A stretch of DNA of 34,843 nt, taken from Pseudomonas sp. BGr12 (GTDB taxonomy: Bacteria; Pseudomonadota; Gammaproteobacteria; Pseudomonadales; Pseudomonadaceae). The notes beneath the pieces are model-generated. The model saw only the letters and a list, made by a program, of their open reading frames with translations, had not been told where the DNA came from and did no database searches. Made by a program: the position numbers and the translations under genes. Positions 18,534-27,253 of this stretch are shown here, in pieces (position 1 is the stretch's first letter; every line of letters begins with the position of its first letter). Location of the stretch: contig NZ_JALRNF010000052.1 in assembly GCF_030272895.1 (NCBI RefSeq), forward strand, positions 1-34,843, given 5' to 3'.

Positions 18534-18657
18534 TCGCCCTTCTCCTGTCGCCGATCAAGGTCGAGAGGAAACTGTGATGTTGGCACGGGAAGAACTCCTG
18601 TTCAGGCCCCAAAGCCGAACAGTCTACCGCAAGATCCCCATGCCCCTGCCAGCGCCC

Positions 18658-19035
18658 TCAGGCGACTTCCGGCTCTTCGTCCTCCGGCCAGATCGGCTCG
18701 TTGGCTTCCAGCGGCGGCAGGCCATAGGCGGCGCGGGCGGCATCGCAGCTGGGGTTGGGCTGACCATTGACCCAGGCCGCCTCGAACTCGCGGCACGGAC
18801 TGGAGCGTTGCTCATAGAGCGAGCAGCTCACGCCCTTGCCGATCTCGCCCTCAAGGCCGATGCAGCGGCAGGGTTTACTGTCGGTCCCGATCATCGCCAC
18901 ACGGGTCGGATTGATCTGCACGACCAGATCGTCGGGCACCAGGCCGCCCGCCGACTCGCACTCGCCCCAGAAGAAAGACACACGGAAATACCCGCAGCAG
19001 GCGCCGCAGTTCAAGCAAGGATTGTATTCGGACAT
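18658..19035 (-). CDS. YkgJ-family cysteine-cluster protein
   Basis: A 125-residue protein with the YkgJ (zinc/iron-chelating) pattern: CLNCGACC near the N-terminus (Cys7, 10, 13, 14), then GEC, PCRCIGLEG and GVSCSLYEQRSSPCREFE. It probably binds a metal or an Fe-S cluster; its role is unknown. The ATG at 19035 (MSEYNPC) is chosen because relatives begin there; the frame extends seven codons more. The acidic C-terminus (PIWPEDEEPEVA) follows the domain. Confidence 0.92.
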   Translation of the reverse strand: MSEYNPCLNCGACCGYFRVSFFWGECESAGGLVPDDLVVQINPTRVAMIGTDSKPCRCIGLEGEIGKGVSCSLYEQRSSPCREFEAAWVNGQPNPSCDAARAAYGLPPLEANEPIWPEDEEPEVA

Positions 19036-19128
19036 GATGAGGAAGACGGGGGGCAAATTATGGTTATTGGGTGCGAACCCGCCGCTATTCTATGCTTCGG
19101 CCCGATTTTGAGAAGGGGGGCCAGGCAG

Positions 19129-19155
19129 AAAAAAACCGTCGCTGACGGACGGTTT
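19129..19155 (-). terminator. Rho-independent terminator of the aminotransferase gene
   Basis: AAACCGTC (19133-19140) pairs with GACGGTTT (19148-19155) around a seven-base loop. On the minus strand the stem ends in a run of seven T (19129-19135). It is 31 bases after the aminotransferase stop. Confidence 0.88.
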
Positions 19156-19185
19156 CTTTCATGCCGATAAGTGGATAAATGCCGC

Positions 19186-20403
19186 TTACTTGTGCGACTT
19201 CACCTCTACCCCGTCAGCCCGGAACATTTGCCGGATTCCGCGCACCGCCTGGCGAATCCGGTCCTGGTTCTCGATCAGGGCAAAACGCACATGATCGTCA
19301 CCGTAGTCGCCAAAGCCGATGCCCGGCGACACGCAGACCTTGGCCTCGGCCAGGAGCTTCTTGGCGAACTCCAGCGACCCCAGGTGCGCGTACTGTTCCG
19401 GGATCTTGGCCCAGACATACATCGAGGCCTTGGGGTTCTCGACCATCCAGCCCAGCTCGTGCAGGCCCTTGACCAGCACGTTGCGGCGCTGGCGATACTG
19501 CTCGGCGATATCCCGCACGCACTGCTGGTCGCCTTCCAGGGCGGCAATGGCGGCCACTTGCAGCGGGGTGAAGGTGCCGTAGTCGTGGTAGCTCTTGATC
19601 CGTGCCAGGGCGCTGACCAGCTCCGGGTTGCCGACCATGAAGCCGATCCGCCAGCCGGCCATGTTGTAGCTCTTGGACAGGGTGAAGAACTCCACCGCAA
19701 TATCCTTGGCGCCCGGCACCTGCATGATCGAAGGCGCCTTCCAGCCGTCGTAGACGATATCGGCGTAGGCCAGGTCGTGGACCACCAGCACGTCGTACTG
19801 CTTGGCCAGGGCCACCACCCGCTCGAAGAAATCCAGTTCGACGCACTGGGCGGTCGGGTTGGAGGGGAAGCCTAGGATCATCATCTTCGGCTTGGGGATC
19901 GACTCGCGGATCGCCCGCTCCAGTTCGTTGAAGAAGTCGACGCCCGGCACCAGCGGCACGGAGCGCACCTGGGCACCGGCGATCACTGCACCGTAGATGT
20001 GGATCGGGTAGCTGGGGTTGGGCACCAGCACCGTATCGCCATGGTCCAGGGTGCCGAGCATCAGGTGCGCCAGGCCTTCCTTGGAGCCGATGGTAACGAT
20101 GGCTTCGCTTTCCGGGTCGATGTCGACCTCATAGCGCTCCTTGTACCAGCGCGAGATCGCCCGGCGCAGGCGCGGAATACCGCGGGAAGTCGAGTAGCCG
20201 TGAGTGTCTTCACGCTGGGCGACCTGCACCAGCTTTTCGACGATGTGCGGTGGCGTGGCCCCGTCGGGGTTGCCCATGCTCAGGTCGATGATGTCCTCGC
20301 CACGACGGCGCGCGGCCATCTTGAGTTCGGCGGTGATATTGAAGACGTAGGGGGGGAGACGATCGATGCGCGCAAAGCGGCGCGGCGAACCTTGGTCAGC
20401 CAT
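19186..20403 (-). CDS. alaC: Alanine aminotransferase AlaC-like (class I/II)
   Basis: A 405-residue PLP-dependent aminotransferase close to AlaC (YfdZ), which makes alanine from pyruvate and glutamate. The fold-type I landmarks are [31 protein letters not shown] (Asn182), Asp210 in HDLAYAD, Lys244 in [15 protein letters not shown] (Schiff base) and the C-terminal Arg in [11 protein letters not shown]. The start at 20403 ([24 protein letters not shown]) has GAGGAA four bases upstream. The frame remains open 24 codons further, but that stretch has no supported start. The alanine call is family-level; related substrates are possible. It is a single gene, ended by a strong terminator. Confidence 0.92.
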   Translation of the reverse strand: MADQGSPRRFARIDRLPPYVFNITAELKMAARRRGEDIIDLSMGNPDGATPPHIVEKLVQVAQREDTHGYSTSRGIPRLRRAISRWYKERYEVDIDPESEAIVTIGSKEGLAHLMLGTLDHGDTVLVPNPSYPIHIYGAVIAGAQVRSVPLVPGVDFFNELERAIRESIPKPKMMILGFPSNPTAQCVELDFFERVVALAKQYDVLVVHDLAYADIVYDGWKAPSIMQVPGAKDIAVEFFTLSKSYNMAGWRIGFMVGNPELVSALARIKSYHDYGTFTPLQVAAIAALEGDQQCVRDIAEQYRQRRNVLVKGLHELGWMVENPKASMYVWAKIPEQYAHLGSLEFAKKLLAEAKVCVSPGIGFGDYGDDHVRFALIENQDRIRQAVRGIRQMFRADGVEVKSHK

Positions 20404-20516
20404 GGCTTCCTCGAAGACGTAAGCGCCCGGAACCGTCCGAGCGACGTTGGCCACTGCGGTGGCCGAGGCAGACAATAGTACCTGTCGGGTAGCGATGTAA
20501 AGGGAATTGAGCGCAA

Positions 20517-20579
20517 TCGCGGGGCAAGCCCGCTCCCACGGATGGCAAGCAGGCCTGTAAGAGCGGGCTTGCCCCGCGA
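20517..20579. repeat. Inverted pair of REP elements
   Basis: One REP (20517-20538) is followed by a second in opposite orientation (20557-20579, TGTAAGAGCGGGCTTGCCCC plus GCGA). The two can form one long hairpin. They lie between the 3' end of the hydrolase gene and the 5' region of the aminotransferase gene, and could serve as the hydrolase terminator or mRNA stabiliser. Confidence 0.9.
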
Positions 20580-20595
20580 TAAGGTCGGCGAAAGC

Positions 20596-21723
20596 TCAGC
20601 GGATTTCCCGATAGCTCACCGCGCTCCATTGCGTCGCTGCCAAGCCAAGCTCAGGACTCAACGATTTCCCCGTTACCTGCGAAAACGCTGTGTCCCTGCC
20701 CCCCAGATGTACGAAGCGGTCGCCCTTCTGCGACTCGGTAAGCACGGTATAGGAATGGCTGCGCATGGACTGGTAACGGGCATCGTCGCGCACCAGCGCC
20801 TGATGGTAGTCCTTGAGCTGCTTGTCGCTGAGCGCCAGGCGCTTGTCCAGCTTCACCCCCCAGCGCGTCAGGCAGACTTCTGCGAAATGCCGCACGATCA
20901 TGCCCGGCTCGGCCAGCATCCTGCCCGCCCCCGCACCATCCGCCGAAGCGTTGCCGACCAGGGTGGCATGTCGCCCGGGCAGCGGGAAGATATGCATCCG
21001 GGTCTGCGGGCCGGCTTCGGGGATCACACAGGCAAAGCCCCTGGAGCGCTCATCGCGCGAGTAGAAGCCTACGTACTGGCGCACGTTGCCCTCCAGGCGA
21101 ATGCGATGGGGCTGCAGGTTGAGCACGCCGGGCACCGGGTCGACAGCGAAGATGTTCACCGGTATGCCCTTCAACTGCGGATCCTTGAACATGGCATTGG
21201 CCAGCATGTGACAGCTGATCCCGCCCCGGCTCCAGCCCACCAGGTTGACCTGGGTCGGCAGCAGGCCATCCTTGCGGAAGATCTTGATGATCTGCTCCTG
21301 CAACTGTTGCGGCGTGACTCGCCGCTCGCCGTAGTCATAGGTGCGCCATAACCAGGAGCCGGTCCTCTCGACATCCTCGATCGGCACGCCGGCAGCCTTG
21401 AGGCGGTTGTACTCGTCCCTGCTCAAGGCCTTGCGCCTCCAGTCACACTTGCCCTTTATGATCTGCAGGGCGTGCTCGACATTCTGTTCCCAGCCCTTGC
21501 CGAACAACGTCCCACTCAGCCCATATTCCCTGGTCTTGGTAAACAGGTCGTCGGCTTGCAGATTACCGCTGCCCGGTCCGTCGATGGCAATCCAGTGGGC
21601 GAACTCCCGGCCCTGGTCGTTGCTGGCCAGGGTGGAGACCAGTTCGCCATTCCAGAAGTTGGGGTTGGCGGTATCGAACCGATGCGAGCCGGTACCGCAG
21701 AAGTAGACAGTCAAGATACTCAT
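20596..21723 (-). CDS. Orphan alpha/beta hydrolase resembling DUF2235/Tle1-type lipases
   Basis: A 375-residue protein with no signal peptide. Its plan resembles DUF2235 (Tle1) phospholipase effectors: an N-terminal strand then CGTG (residues 9-12), IDGPGSGN (47-54), the nucleophile elbow VNLVGWSRGG with Ser166, an Asp at AVDPVPG (Asp195) and a His at PLPGRHATLVGN (His252). These three would make the catalytic triad. The insert between 54 and 155 and the C-terminal 90 residues are unassigned. The ATG at 21723 has GGAGGGAT upstream; the longer frame reads into the cyo terminator. No vgrG, hcp, immunity-like or adaptor gene is near, so a secretion role is only a guess. A cytoplasmic esterase is the alternative. 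Confidence 0.75.
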   Translation of the reverse strand: MSILTVYFCGTGSHRFDTANPNFWNGELVSTLASNDQGREFAHWIAIDGPGSGNLQADDLFTKTREYGLSGTLFGKGWEQNVEHALQIIKGKCDWRRKALSRDEYNRLKAAGVPIEDVERTGSWLWRTYDYGERRVTPQQLQEQIIKIFRKDGLLPTQVNLVGWSRGGISCHMLANAMFKDPQLKGIPVNIFAVDPVPGVLNLQPHRIRLEGNVRQYVGFYSRDERSRGFACVIPEAGPQTRMHIFPLPGRHATLVGNASADGAGAGRMLAEPGMIVRHFAEVCLTRWGVKLDKRLALSDKQLKDYHQALVRDDARYQSMRSHSYTVLTESQKGDRFVHLGGRDTAFSQVTGKSLSPELGLAATQWSAVSYREIR

Positions 21724-21809
21724 GGTGTGATCCCTCCCAGGTGAATGTGAGGCACAGGCTATGGGTCCTTGGCAGGCGGGATCAGAGGGCAGCCCTGCCG
21801 CCCACAAAC

Positions 21810-21845
21810 AAAAACGCCCCGTGCTTCGCAGCACGGGGCGTTTTT
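21810..21845. terminator. Strong terminator of the cyo operon (two-way in form)
   Basis: AAAAACGCCCCGTGC (21810-21824) pairs fully with GCACGGGGCGTTTTT (21831-21845) around TTCGCA. T-runs lie on both strands. On the minus strand it ends the cyoABCDE transcript, 16 bases after the cyoE stop codon. Confidence 0.93.
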
Positions 21846-21861
21846 GTTCAGCGCACCAGTA

Positions 21862-22749
21862 TCAATGCGCGTACGTCATCAGCACATCGGTCGGCAGCTT
21901 GGTGTCCACCGACATCATCACGCTCAGGGCGGTGATGGTGAAGATCGAGAACACGAACAGCTTGCGCGCCCAGACCCGGTCATCGGCAGCCTTGTAGCCG
22001 GTCCAGGCCATGTACAGCCAGTACATGCCCATGGCGGCGGCAACGGCCATGTAGCTGACGCCGGCGTAACCGCCCAGGGTCAGCATCAAGGTCGCGACCA
22101 GGAAGGCCAGGATGTACCAGAGGATGTGCTTCTTGGCCACCTCGATGCCACGCTTGACCGGCAGGACCGGAATCGAGGCAGCCAGGTAGTCGTTGAAGCG
22201 GAAGATCGCAATGGCATAGGAGTGCGGCATCTGCCAGAGGCTGAACATCACCAGCAGGGTCAATGCAGCCAGGTCGAAGCTGTTGCTCACGGCGCAGTAG
22301 CCGATCACCGGAGGCATGGCACCGGACAGGCTGCCAACCAGGGTGCCGTGCACCGATTTGCGCTTCAGGTACAGGCTGTAGAAACCCACGTAGATGATGA
22401 AGCCGATCAGGCCGAACAGCGCAGCCAGGGCGTTGGCCTGCACGTACAGCAGGCCGAGCCCCGCCACCCCGAGCAGGGTGGCGTAGGCCAGCGCGACGCC
22501 GAGCGAGATCTCGCCCTGAACCATGGCACGGTTCTTGGTGCGCTCCATCTTGATGTCGATGTCACGGTCGATGCAGTTGTTGAACACGCAACCGGACGCC
22601 ACCACCAGCGAAGTGCCGATTACCGTGGCCAGGAACAGCAGGAAGTCGACATGCCCTTGCGCGGCAAGGAAGAAACCGCCTGCCACAGAAAGCACGTTAC
22701 CGAAAATGATCCCCGGTTTGGTGATTTGGATAAAGTGCTTAACGGACAT
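21862..22749 (-). CDS. cyoE: Protoheme IX farnesyltransferase (heme O synthase) CyoE
   Basis: CyoE, 295 residues, attaches a farnesyl group to heme B to make heme O, needed by the CyoB active site. A UbiA-family membrane enzyme: the prenyl-diphosphate site [18 protein letters not shown] is at about 57-75, and [17 protein letters not shown] and the second Asp-containing loop ([19 protein letters not shown]) follow. About nine membrane helices. It starts 11 bases after cyoD and is the last gene of the operon. Confidence 0.98.
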   Translation of the reverse strand: MSVKHFIQITKPGIIFGNVLSVAGGFFLAAQGHVDFLLFLATVIGTSLVVASGCVFNNCIDRDIDIKMERTKNRAMVQGEISLGVALAYATLLGVAGLGLLYVQANALAALFGLIGFIIYVGFYSLYLKRKSVHGTLVGSLSGAMPPVIGYCAVSNSFDLAALTLLVMFSLWQMPHSYAIAIFRFNDYLAASIPVLPVKRGIEVAKKHILWYILAFLVATLMLTLGGYAGVSYMAVAAAMGMYWLYMAWTGYKAADDRVWARKLFVFSIFTITALSVMMSVDTKLPTDVLMTYAH

Positions 22750-22760
22750 GTCGTCTTACC

Positions 22761-23093
22761 TCACTTCGCCATCATGCTGGTGTGGATGCTGAACATGATC
22801 CACAGCGACAGACCGACCAGCAGCGCGATGACCATCGCTGTAAACAGGAAGGTCGACACGTTGGAGCGTTGCTCGGCCGAGCGGTCCATGTGCAGGAAGT
22901 ACACCAGGTGGACTACCACCTGGATGACCGCCAGGGCCACCACGATCATGATCGTGATGTCTTTGGGCATGCTCGGGAACATCACCAGGCCGAACGGAAT
23001 CGCGGTCAGGATCACCGACAGGACGAAGCCGATCAGGTAGGACTTCACGCTGCCGTGGTTGCCCTCGGCGTGGGCGTTATGTGCGTTAGCCAT
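22761..23093 (-). CDS. cyoD: Cytochrome o ubiquinol oxidase subunit IV CyoD
   Basis: CyoD, 110 residues, a small membrane subunit with three helices that assists assembly of the CyoB metal centre. The signature HLVYFLHMDRS lies at about residues 61-71. The ATG follows the cyoC stop with no gap, and cyoE begins 11 bases after its end. Length and His-containing N-terminus (MANAHNAHAEG) are usual. Confidence 0.97.
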   Translation of the reverse strand: MANAHNAHAEGNHGSVKSYLIGFVLSVILTAIPFGLVMFPSMPKDITIMIVVALAVIQVVVHLVYFLHMDRSAEQRSNVSTFLFTAMVIALLVGLSLWIMFSIHTSMMAK

Positions 23094-23723
23094 TTACAGA
23101 ACTCCCAGCAGATACACGACGGTGAACACGCAGATCCAGACCACGTCCAGGAAGTGCCAGAACAGGCTCAGGCAGCTCATGCGGGTCTTGGCGGTGCCGG
23201 TGATACCGTGCTTGTTGATCTGGTACATCATGACTGCCATCCAGATCAGACCTGCGGTTACGTGCAGACCGTGGGTACCGACCAGCGCGAAGAACGCCGA
23301 CAGGAAGCCACTGCGCTGCGGGCCGTAGCCTTCGGCGATCAGGTGATGGAACTCATAGACTTCCATCGCGATGAAGCCGGCACCGAACAGGAAGGTGATG
23401 GCCAGCCAGCCCAGCACGCCGCCCTTGTTGCCCTTGAACATCTGCAACATGGCGAAGCCGAAGGTGATACTCGACAGCAACAGCAGTGCGGTTTCAACCG
23501 CGACAAAGTCCAGCTGGAAAATGTCGTGACCCGACGGGCCGCCGGCAAAACTGCCGGACAGCACCGCGTAGGTGGCGAAGAGCGACGCAAACAGGATGCA
23601 GTCGGTCATCAGGTACAGCCAGAAACCGAAAACGGTCATCTGGCCCGAGTCGTGGTGGTGATCGTCATGCCCATGGTCGTGACCATGAGCATGAGTGTCT
23701 GCATTGATTACATGACTGGACAT
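23094..23723 (-). CDS. cyoC: Cytochrome o ubiquinol oxidase subunit III CyoC
   Basis: CyoC, 209 residues, the subunit III of the heme-copper oxidase, with five membrane helices. Family features are [21 protein letters not shown] and the C-terminal [14 protein letters not shown] and [20 protein letters not shown]. The N-terminus is very rich in His and Asp ([15 protein letters not shown], about 11-25). This could bind metal, but it is common in Pseudomonas homologues. It is spaced three bases from cyoB and abuts cyoD. Confidence 0.97.
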   Translation of the reverse strand: MSSHVINADTHAHGHDHGHDDHHHDSGQMTVFGFWLYLMTDCILFASLFATYAVLSGSFAGGPSGHDIFQLDFVAVETALLLLSSITFGFAMLQMFKGNKGGVLGWLAITFLFGAGFIAMEVYEFHHLIAEGYGPQRSGFLSAFFALVGTHGLHVTAGLIWMAVMMYQINKHGITGTAKTRMSCLSLFWHFLDVVWICVFTVVYLLGVL

Positions 23724-23726
23724 TGA

Positions 23727-25745
23727 TTAAACCCGTTCAAACGATTTGACACGTGCGCCGGCCGGCGAACCGGTAGCCAGGCCCAGGGACTTCAAGCGCT
23801 CGCCTTCGATACGCGCCACTTCCTCGGCAGGCACCATGTAGCCCTGGTCGTCACGTGCAGCGTGAGCAACGAAGACCGCGATGGTAGCGACCAGGCTCGC
23901 GCCCACCAGCCACCAGATGTGCCAGATGAAGGCGAAACCGAATACGGTCAGCAGCAGACCCATGAACAGACCGGTCGAGGTGTTGTTCGGCATGTGGATC
24001 GCTTCGTACTTGCCAGGAACCTTGTAGGCAACACCGGCTTCCTTGGCTTCGTGCCAGGCATCCAGGCCGACTTTCTCAGGCATGTGGGCGAAGTTGTAGA
24101 ACGGAGGTGGCGACGAAGTCGACCATTCCAGGGTACGGCCGCCCCATGGGTCGCCGGTCACGTCCATGTTGTCCTTGCGGTCGCGAACCGATACGTACAG
24201 CTGGATCAGCTGGCAAGCGATACCGAACAGGATCAGCACGGCGCCGACTACGGCTACGTACAGGTAGGGTTCCCACAGTGGGTTGTCGGAGTGGTTCAGG
24301 CGACGGGTCATACCCATGAAGCCCAGTGCGTACAGCGGCATGAAGGCCACGTAGAAACCGGACAGCCAGAACCAGAAGGCAGCCTTGCCCCACTTCTCGT
24401 TCAGGGTGAAGCCGAAGGCTTTCGGGAACCAGAAGGCGAAGCCGGCGATGTAGCCGAATACCGCACCACCGATGATCACGTTGTGGAAGTGAGCGATTAC
24501 GAACAGGCTGTTGTGCAGGACGAAGTCAGCACCTGGAACAGCCAGCAGTACGCCGGTCATACCACCGATCGAGAAGGTAACCATGAAGCCCAGGGTCCAC
24601 ATGACTGGCGCGGTGAAGCGCAGACGGCCCTGGTAGATGGTGAACAGCCAGTTGAACAGTTTTACACCGGTCGGGATCGAAATCAGCATCGTCGCCAGAC
24701 CGAAGAAGGTGTTGACGCTGGCGCCAGAACCCATGGTGAAGAAGTGGTGCAGCCATACCGCAAAGCCCAGTACCGCGATCGCACCCGAAGCGTAGATCAT
24801 CGACTTGTGGCCGAACAGGCGTTTGCCGGCGAAGGTCGAGGTGACTTCCGAGAACACACCGAAGGCCGGCAGGATCAGGATGTAAACCTCAGGGTGACCC
24901 CAGGCCCAGAACAGGTTGACGTACATCATCGGGTTCCCACCAAGCTCGTTGGTGAAAATATGGAAGTCCAGATAACGGTCAACAGTCAGCAGTGCCAGGG
25001 CGGCGGTCAGGATCGGGAACGAAGCGACGATCAGAACGTTGGCCCAGGTGCAGGTCCAGGTGAAGATCGGCATGTCCATCAGCTTCATGCCAGGCGCGCG
25101 CATTTTCAGCACGGTGACCAGGAAGTTGACGCCCGTAAGTGTCGTACCTAGACCCGATAGCTGTAGCGCCCAGATGTAGTAGTCGACACCGACCCCAGGG
25201 CTGTACTGGATCCCCGCAAGCGGCGGATAGGCAACCCAGCCGGTCTTGGCGAACTCACCAACACCCAGGGAGATGTTGACCAGCAGCACGCCTGCCAGCA
25301 GCAGGTAGAAGCTCAGGGAGTTCAGGAACGGGTAGGCAACGTCACGTGCACCGATCTGCAGAGGCAGGGCCAGGTTCATCAGGCCGGTGAAGAATGGCAT
25401 CGCCATGAAGATGATCATGATCACACCGTGAGCGGTGAAGATCTGGTCATAGTGCTCAGGCGGCAGATAGCCTTCGGAGCCACCAGTGGCCGCAGCCAGC
25501 TGGGTACGCATCATGATGGCGTCGGCAAAGCCGCGCAGCAGCATGACCATCGCGACGATGATGTACATCACCCCGATTTTCTTGTGGTCGACCGTAGTCA
25601 GCCACTCGGTCCACAAGTAGGACCATTTTTTGAAATAGGTGATTGCACCGATCACCGCAATACCGCCGAGCGCGATCATGGCGAGTGTCACCATGACTAT
25701 CGGCTCGTGATACGGAATCGCATCCAGACTTAGTTTACCGAACAT
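23727..25745 (-). CDS. cyoB: Cytochrome o ubiquinol oxidase subunit I CyoB
   Basis: CyoB, 672 residues, the catalytic subunit: it oxidises ubiquinol, reduces oxygen to water and pumps protons. The key residues fall at the same numbers as in E. coli: His106 and His421 (heme b), His419 (heme o), His284, His333 and His334 (CuB), Tyr288 in HPEVY, Asp135 at the D-channel mouth, Glu286, and Lys362 in the K-channel. About 15 membrane helices are expected. All ligands are intact, so the enzyme should be functional. It starts three bases after cyoA with AGGAG just upstream. Confidence 0.99.
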   Translation of the reverse strand: MFGKLSLDAIPYHEPIVMVTLAMIALGGIAVIGAITYFKKWSYLWTEWLTTVDHKKIGVMYIIVAMVMLLRGFADAIMMRTQLAAATGGSEGYLPPEHYDQIFTAHGVIMIIFMAMPFFTGLMNLALPLQIGARDVAYPFLNSLSFYLLLAGVLLVNISLGVGEFAKTGWVAYPPLAGIQYSPGVGVDYYIWALQLSGLGTTLTGVNFLVTVLKMRAPGMKLMDMPIFTWTCTWANVLIVASFPILTAALALLTVDRYLDFHIFTNELGGNPMMYVNLFWAWGHPEVYILILPAFGVFSEVTSTFAGKRLFGHKSMIYASGAIAVLGFAVWLHHFFTMGSGASVNTFFGLATMLISIPTGVKLFNWLFTIYQGRLRFTAPVMWTLGFMVTFSIGGMTGVLLAVPGADFVLHNSLFVIAHFHNVIIGGAVFGYIAGFAFWFPKAFGFTLNEKWGKAAFWFWLSGFYVAFMPLYALGFMGMTRRLNHSDNPLWEPYLYVAVVGAVLILFGIACQLIQLYVSVRDRKDNMDVTGDPWGGRTLEWSTSSPPPFYNFAHMPEKVGLDAWHEAKEAGVAYKVPGKYEAIHMPNNTSTGLFMGLLLTVFGFAFIWHIWWLVGASLVATIAVFVAHAARDDQGYMVPAEEVARIEGERLKSLGLATGSPAGARVKSFERV

Positions 25746-25748
25746 CTC

Positions 25749-26693
25749 TTACTCCTCTGCCCCAGCAGCTGAATGCATACTCACGTCCATCCCTTCGGTA
25801 CCGGCCGCTTCTTTGCTCTGCTCTTTCTCGTGGACCGGCCGACCGCGGTTCATGCCTTCGTACTTGTCGACGATGGTCTGGAACTGGTCAGGCGAGGCCA
25901 CGCTGTACAGCGCGACTGGATTGTTTTCGCTAGCTTTGGCCAATGCCGCGTATTCAGCCGAATCCAGCTGTTTAGGCGACTGCTTGACTTCGTTCACCCA
26001 TGCCTCGAAATCGGCCTGGGAGGTGGCGGTTGCCTTGAACTTCATACCGGTGAAGCCGGCACCGCTGTAGTTCGCCGAGATACCGTCGAACTCGCCGTTT
26101 TCGTTGGCGATCAGGTGCAGCTTGGTGGTCATGCCGGCCATCGCGTAGATCTGGCCGCCCAGGCCCGGAATGAAGAACGAGTTCATCACCGAGTCGGAGG
26201 TCACGCGGAAGTTGACCGGAGTGTTAGCCGGGAAGACGATCTTGTTGACCGTGGCAATGCCTTGTTCCGGGTAGATGAACAGCCATTTCCAGTCCAGGGC
26301 GACCACGTCGATCTGCACCGGTTTCACGTCGGAAACCAGTGGACGATACGGGTCCAGCTCGTGGGTGGTCTTGTAGGTCACATAGCCCAGGGCAATGATG
26401 ATCAGTACAGGAATGGTCCACACCGCCACTTCGATCTTGGTCGAGTGCGACCAGTCAGGGGTGTAGGTCGCCGCCTTGTTGGAAGCGCGATACTTCCAGG
26501 CGAACGCGATGGTCATGAAAATGACAGGAATCACCACCAGCAGCATCAAGCCGGTAGCGATCAGGATAAGGTTCTTTTGCTCAATGCCGACCTGGCCCTT
26601 CGGGTCGAGCAGGGTCCAGTTGCACCCACTGAGTAAAAGCATGCCTAAAAAGGGCAGAATGCCAAACAGTCTGGGGTAACGCTTTTTACTCAT
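25749..26693 (-). CDS. cyoA: Cytochrome o ubiquinol oxidase subunit II CyoA
   Basis: CyoA, 314 residues, is a lipoprotein subunit. The signal peptide ends in the lipobox LLSGC (Cys24). Two membrane helices follow (about 42-64 and 86-108), then a periplasmic cupredoxin domain. That domain keeps DWKWLFIYPEQGIATVN and SFFIPGLGGQIYAMAGM but lacks the CuA ligands, as usual in quinol oxidases. The C-terminal tail (from about 270) is acidic and Met/Glu-rich. The ATG at 26693 has GAGGTCGTGAG before it; the frame opens 23 codons further up but that part is leader. It is first in the operon behind a long control region. Confidence 0.98.
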   Translation of the reverse strand: MSKKRYPRLFGILPFLGMLLLSGCNWTLLDPKGQVGIEQKNLILIATGLMLLVVIPVIFMTIAFAWKYRASNKAATYTPDWSHSTKIEVAVWTIPVLIIIALGYVTYKTTHELDPYRPLVSDVKPVQIDVVALDWKWLFIYPEQGIATVNKIVFPANTPVNFRVTSDSVMNSFFIPGLGGQIYAMAGMTTKLHLIANENGEFDGISANYSGAGFTGMKFKATATSQADFEAWVNEVKQSPKQLDSAEYAALAKASENNPVALYSVASPDQFQTIVDKYEGMNRGRPVHEKEQSKEAAGTEGMDVSMHSAAGAEE

Positions 26694-26842
26694 CTCACGA
26701 CCTCTAGAGCAGCTTGCTTCAATGCAATTTGTGTTTTGGTAGCCAACACTTCGTCCTGCCAAGCGTCAGCATTTTGGGATCGAATACGGTCATACCTTGA
26801 GGCCAGCTGCGGCGGCTCGGCATAGACCGGGTATTGCGGTGG

Positions 26843-26850
26843 TTATTATT
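26843..26850 (-). promoter_or_regulatory. Candidate Crc/Hfq (catabolite activity) motif in the cyo leader
   Basis: AATAATAA on the minus strand matches AANAANAA, the target of the Hfq-Crc repressor complex in Pseudomonas. It lies in the sequence AAAATAATAACC, about 150 bases before the cyoA ATG. That is farther than most Crc sites, which usually overlap the ribosome site, so this is uncertain. Confidence 0.4.
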
Positions 26851-26926
26851 TTGACTTCGCAGGCAACAGGCCTGTCTTCAGACCAATTCCATTTGGTGCG
26901 GGAAATCACGGAGGGGGGTCAGCCCG

Positions 26927-26945
26927 GCATCGCCGCAGGCGATGC
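26927..26945. other. Hairpin in the cyo leader
   Basis: GCATCGCC (26927-26934) pairs perfectly with GGCGATGC (26938-26945) around a three-base loop. No T-run follows on either strand, so it is a leader structure rather than a terminator. Confidence 0.5.
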
Positions 26946-27022
26946 TTCAGAGTCAGCGAAAAGAGCCTGAAGCTCCTTTAATCCTGCGACTCGCAAGCAG
27001 TGCCGAACGGAAATTGGGGGCG

Positions 27023-27051
27023 ATTGTAGATAGGTCGACATTCAATGACTA
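27023..27051 (-). promoter_or_regulatory. Candidate sigma-70 promoter of the cyo operon
   Basis: On the minus strand TACAAT (27023-27028) lies 17 bases from TAGTCA (27046-27051, four of six -35 matches). The weak -35 box would suit activation or repression by factors bound at the half-sites just upstream. Confidence 0.45.
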
Positions 27052-27113
27052 TGACTAATTGCGCAACAGTCTTTTACCAAAACTGTAACAATCAAGCCCT
27101 GAAAATCAGTTTC

Positions 27114-27141
27114 GCGACAGTTTGTCGCACCCTCTGCGACA
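27114..27141. promoter_or_regulatory. Clustered GCGACA half-sites upstream of cyo (RegA/PrrA/RoxR-like pattern)
   Basis: GCGACA-GTT-TGTCGC (27114-27128) is a perfect dyad, and TGTCGCA-N5-TGCGACA (27123-27141) a second one that shares an arm. A further TGCGACACCG copy stands at 27195-27204, repeating 27135-27144. GCGAC/GTCGC half-sites are characteristic of the RegA/PrrA/RoxR redox-response regulators, known to act on terminal-oxidase genes. The assignment to RoxR is inference. Confidence 0.45.
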
Positions 27142-27174
27142 CCGCTGAAACCCTTGTTCTACAAGGGTCAAAGC

Positions 27175-27188
27175 TTGATTCAGATCAA
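27175..27188. promoter_or_regulatory. ANR/FNR box upstream of cyo
   Basis: TTGATTCAGATCAA is a perfect match to the FNR-family consensus TTGAT-N4-ATCAA. In Pseudomonas the oxygen sensor ANR uses it, and ANR is reported to lower cyo expression at low oxygen in P. putida. It lies about 480 bases before cyoA and about 125 upstream of the proposed -35 box, and 66 bases past the dsbB stop. Confidence 0.75.
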
Positions 27189-27253
27189 CCCGGGTGCGAC
27201 ACCGAAAGAAAAATCCATTGCTTACCAGACTTGCATCAACACGGGACTTTTGT

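Larger units (their letters stand above)
26694..27253. other. Long control region and leader of the cyo operon
   Basis: About 560 bases with no gene on either strand lie between cyoA and the 3' end of dsbB. Reading towards cyoA on the minus strand it carries an ANR/FNR box, a hairpin-forming repeat (27150-27168, ACCCTTGT-TCT-ACAAGGGT), clustered GCGACA half-sites, a candidate promoter, a GGAGC-TTCAG-GCTC stem (about 26962-26982), a GCATCGCC hairpin and an AANAANAA motif. If the promoter is right, the leader is about 320 bases. dsbB has no clear terminator here. Confidence 0.6.

Noticed and set aside
23862..25151. A 429-codon plus-strand frame opposite cyoB
   Set aside because: cyoB is intact with every catalytic residue; the antisense frame is low in hydrophobic residues and resembles no family.
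26962..26982. GGAGC-TTCAG-GCTC stem followed by TTTT in the cyo leader as a terminator
   Set aside because: The stem is short, contains a G-T pair and the T-run is brief and interrupted; it is mentioned only as a leader structure.
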